A DNA stretch of 7,572 nucleotides from Planctomycetaceae bacterium. GTDB taxonomy: Bacteria > Planctomycetota > Planctomycetia > Planctomycetales > Planctomycetaceae. The notes under the pieces are model-generated. The model made no database searches. It saw only the letters and a list, made by a program, of their open reading frames with translations, and was not told where the DNA came from. The translations under genes were made by a program, and so were the position numbers. Of this stretch, positions 7,068 through 7,572 are shown piece by piece. How positions within the stretch are numbered: position 1 is the first letter of the stretch; every line of letters starts with the position of its first letter. The stretch lies in assembly GCA_020426065.1 (NCBI GenBank), contig JAGQQT010000190.1:1-7572 (forward strand), in the 5' to 3' direction.

Positions 7068-7572
7068 ATGAGCAAACCACCGCGCATTCTGGCCATCCAC
7101 TCTCATCCGGACGATATCGAACTGCAGTGTGCGGGAACGCTGGCACTGCTCAAGGATCGAGGCTGCCAGATCATTTATTGCACCATGACTGCCGGGGACC
7201 TTGGGAGCATGGACAAATCCCAGAAAGAAATCGCCGCCATTCGCCGAGCGGAAGCCGAAAAATCGGCCGCCATGATTGATGCCGAGTTCCTGTGCGGGGA
7301 ATTTGGCGATCTGGCTATTTTCAATGATGATGCATCCCGCCGTCGGACAACCGAACTGATTCGCAAGGCTCGCCCGGATATTGTCATCACCGCTCCCCCG
7401 CTCGACTACCACTGCGATCACGAAGCCACCAGCGTACTGGTCAAGGATGGCTGCTTTGGCTCAACCGTTCCCAATTACAAAACGCATCAGTGGGATCCCG
7501 CTCCTTTCCTGGATCATTTGCCACACCTGTATTATGTGGATCCGATTGAAGGGACCGATTACTACGGTAACC
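7068..7572 (+). CDS. PIG-L/LmbE family zinc-dependent deacetylase (N-terminal part, runs off the right edge)
   Basis: The frame is open for 168 residues to the edge. Near the start, [19 protein letters not shown] carries the family's HPDD motif: by analogy with MshB, H13 and D16 bind zinc and D15 is the catalytic base. [10 protein letters not shown] (113-122) holds the third zinc ligand, H118. Family members remove N-acetyl groups from N-acetylglucosamine conjugates, for example in bacillithiol or mycothiol synthesis, glycolipids or natural products; the substrate here cannot be told. No signal peptide is visible, so it is probably cytoplasmic. The ATG at 7068 is preceded by AGGA at an eight-base spacing and puts the HPDD motif at its usual distance from the N-terminus. 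It is divergent from rpmF, so no shared function with the fatty acid cluster is implied. The family call is firm; a BshB1-like role is only one option. Confidence 0.9.
   Translation, partial: MSKPPRILAIHSHPDDIELQCAGTLALLKDRGCQIIYCTMTAGDLGSMDKSQKEIAAIRRAEAEKSAAMIDAEFLCGEFGDLAIFNDDASRRRTTELIRKARPDIVITAPPLDYHCDHEATSVLVKDGCFGSTVPNYKTHQWDPAPFLDHLPHLYYVDPIEGTDYYGN

Overview
The window looks like an ordinary stretch of core bacterial chromosome. Its protein sequences, weak or variable Shine-Dalgarno signals and moderate GC content fit a member of the Planctomycetota (Gimesia/Rubinisphaera-like is a guess). That placement is inference: there is no rRNA or other marker here. No mobile element, CRISPR array, tRNA or rRNA was seen.

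Layout, left to right. (1) Positions 1-1093, minus strand: the N-terminal 364 residues of a regulatory protein with a probable GAF domain followed by a SpoIIE/RsbU-type PP2C phosphatase domain; its C-terminus lies beyond the left edge. (2) 1094-1408: a divergent spacer of about 315 bp. (3) 1409-2443, plus strand: pdxA, for pyridoxal-phosphate synthesis. (4) 2472-6496, minus strand: the fatty-acid/phospholipid cluster in transcription order rpmF (ribosomal protein L32), plsX, fabD, acpP, fabF. It converges on pdxA with only 28 bp between the stop codons. (5) 6497-7067: a non-coding divergent spacer of 571 bp. (6) 7068 to the right edge, plus strand: the first 168 residues of a PIG-L/LmbE-type zinc deacetylase.

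How the genes work together. FabD loads malonyl groups onto the acyl carrier protein AcpP, FabF elongates the chain on AcpP, and PlsX converts finished acyl-ACP into acyl-phosphate for phospholipid synthesis. RpmF is the usual ribosomal partner of this cluster, tying envelope growth to translation. fabH and fabG, which commonly sit between plsX and fabD and between fabD and acpP, are both absent. The two widest gaps between the fab genes lie exactly at those points.

The main non-coding signals are a strong intrinsic-terminator-like hairpin with a U-tract between rpmF and plsX, a 10-bp perfect inverted repeat between plsX and fabD, a plausible promoter ahead of acpP, and a plausible promoter far upstream of rpmF. 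Both edge genes are cut by the window rather than visibly broken. I found no convincing undescribed biological system; the points of interest are the cluster's organisation and possible internal transcription control.
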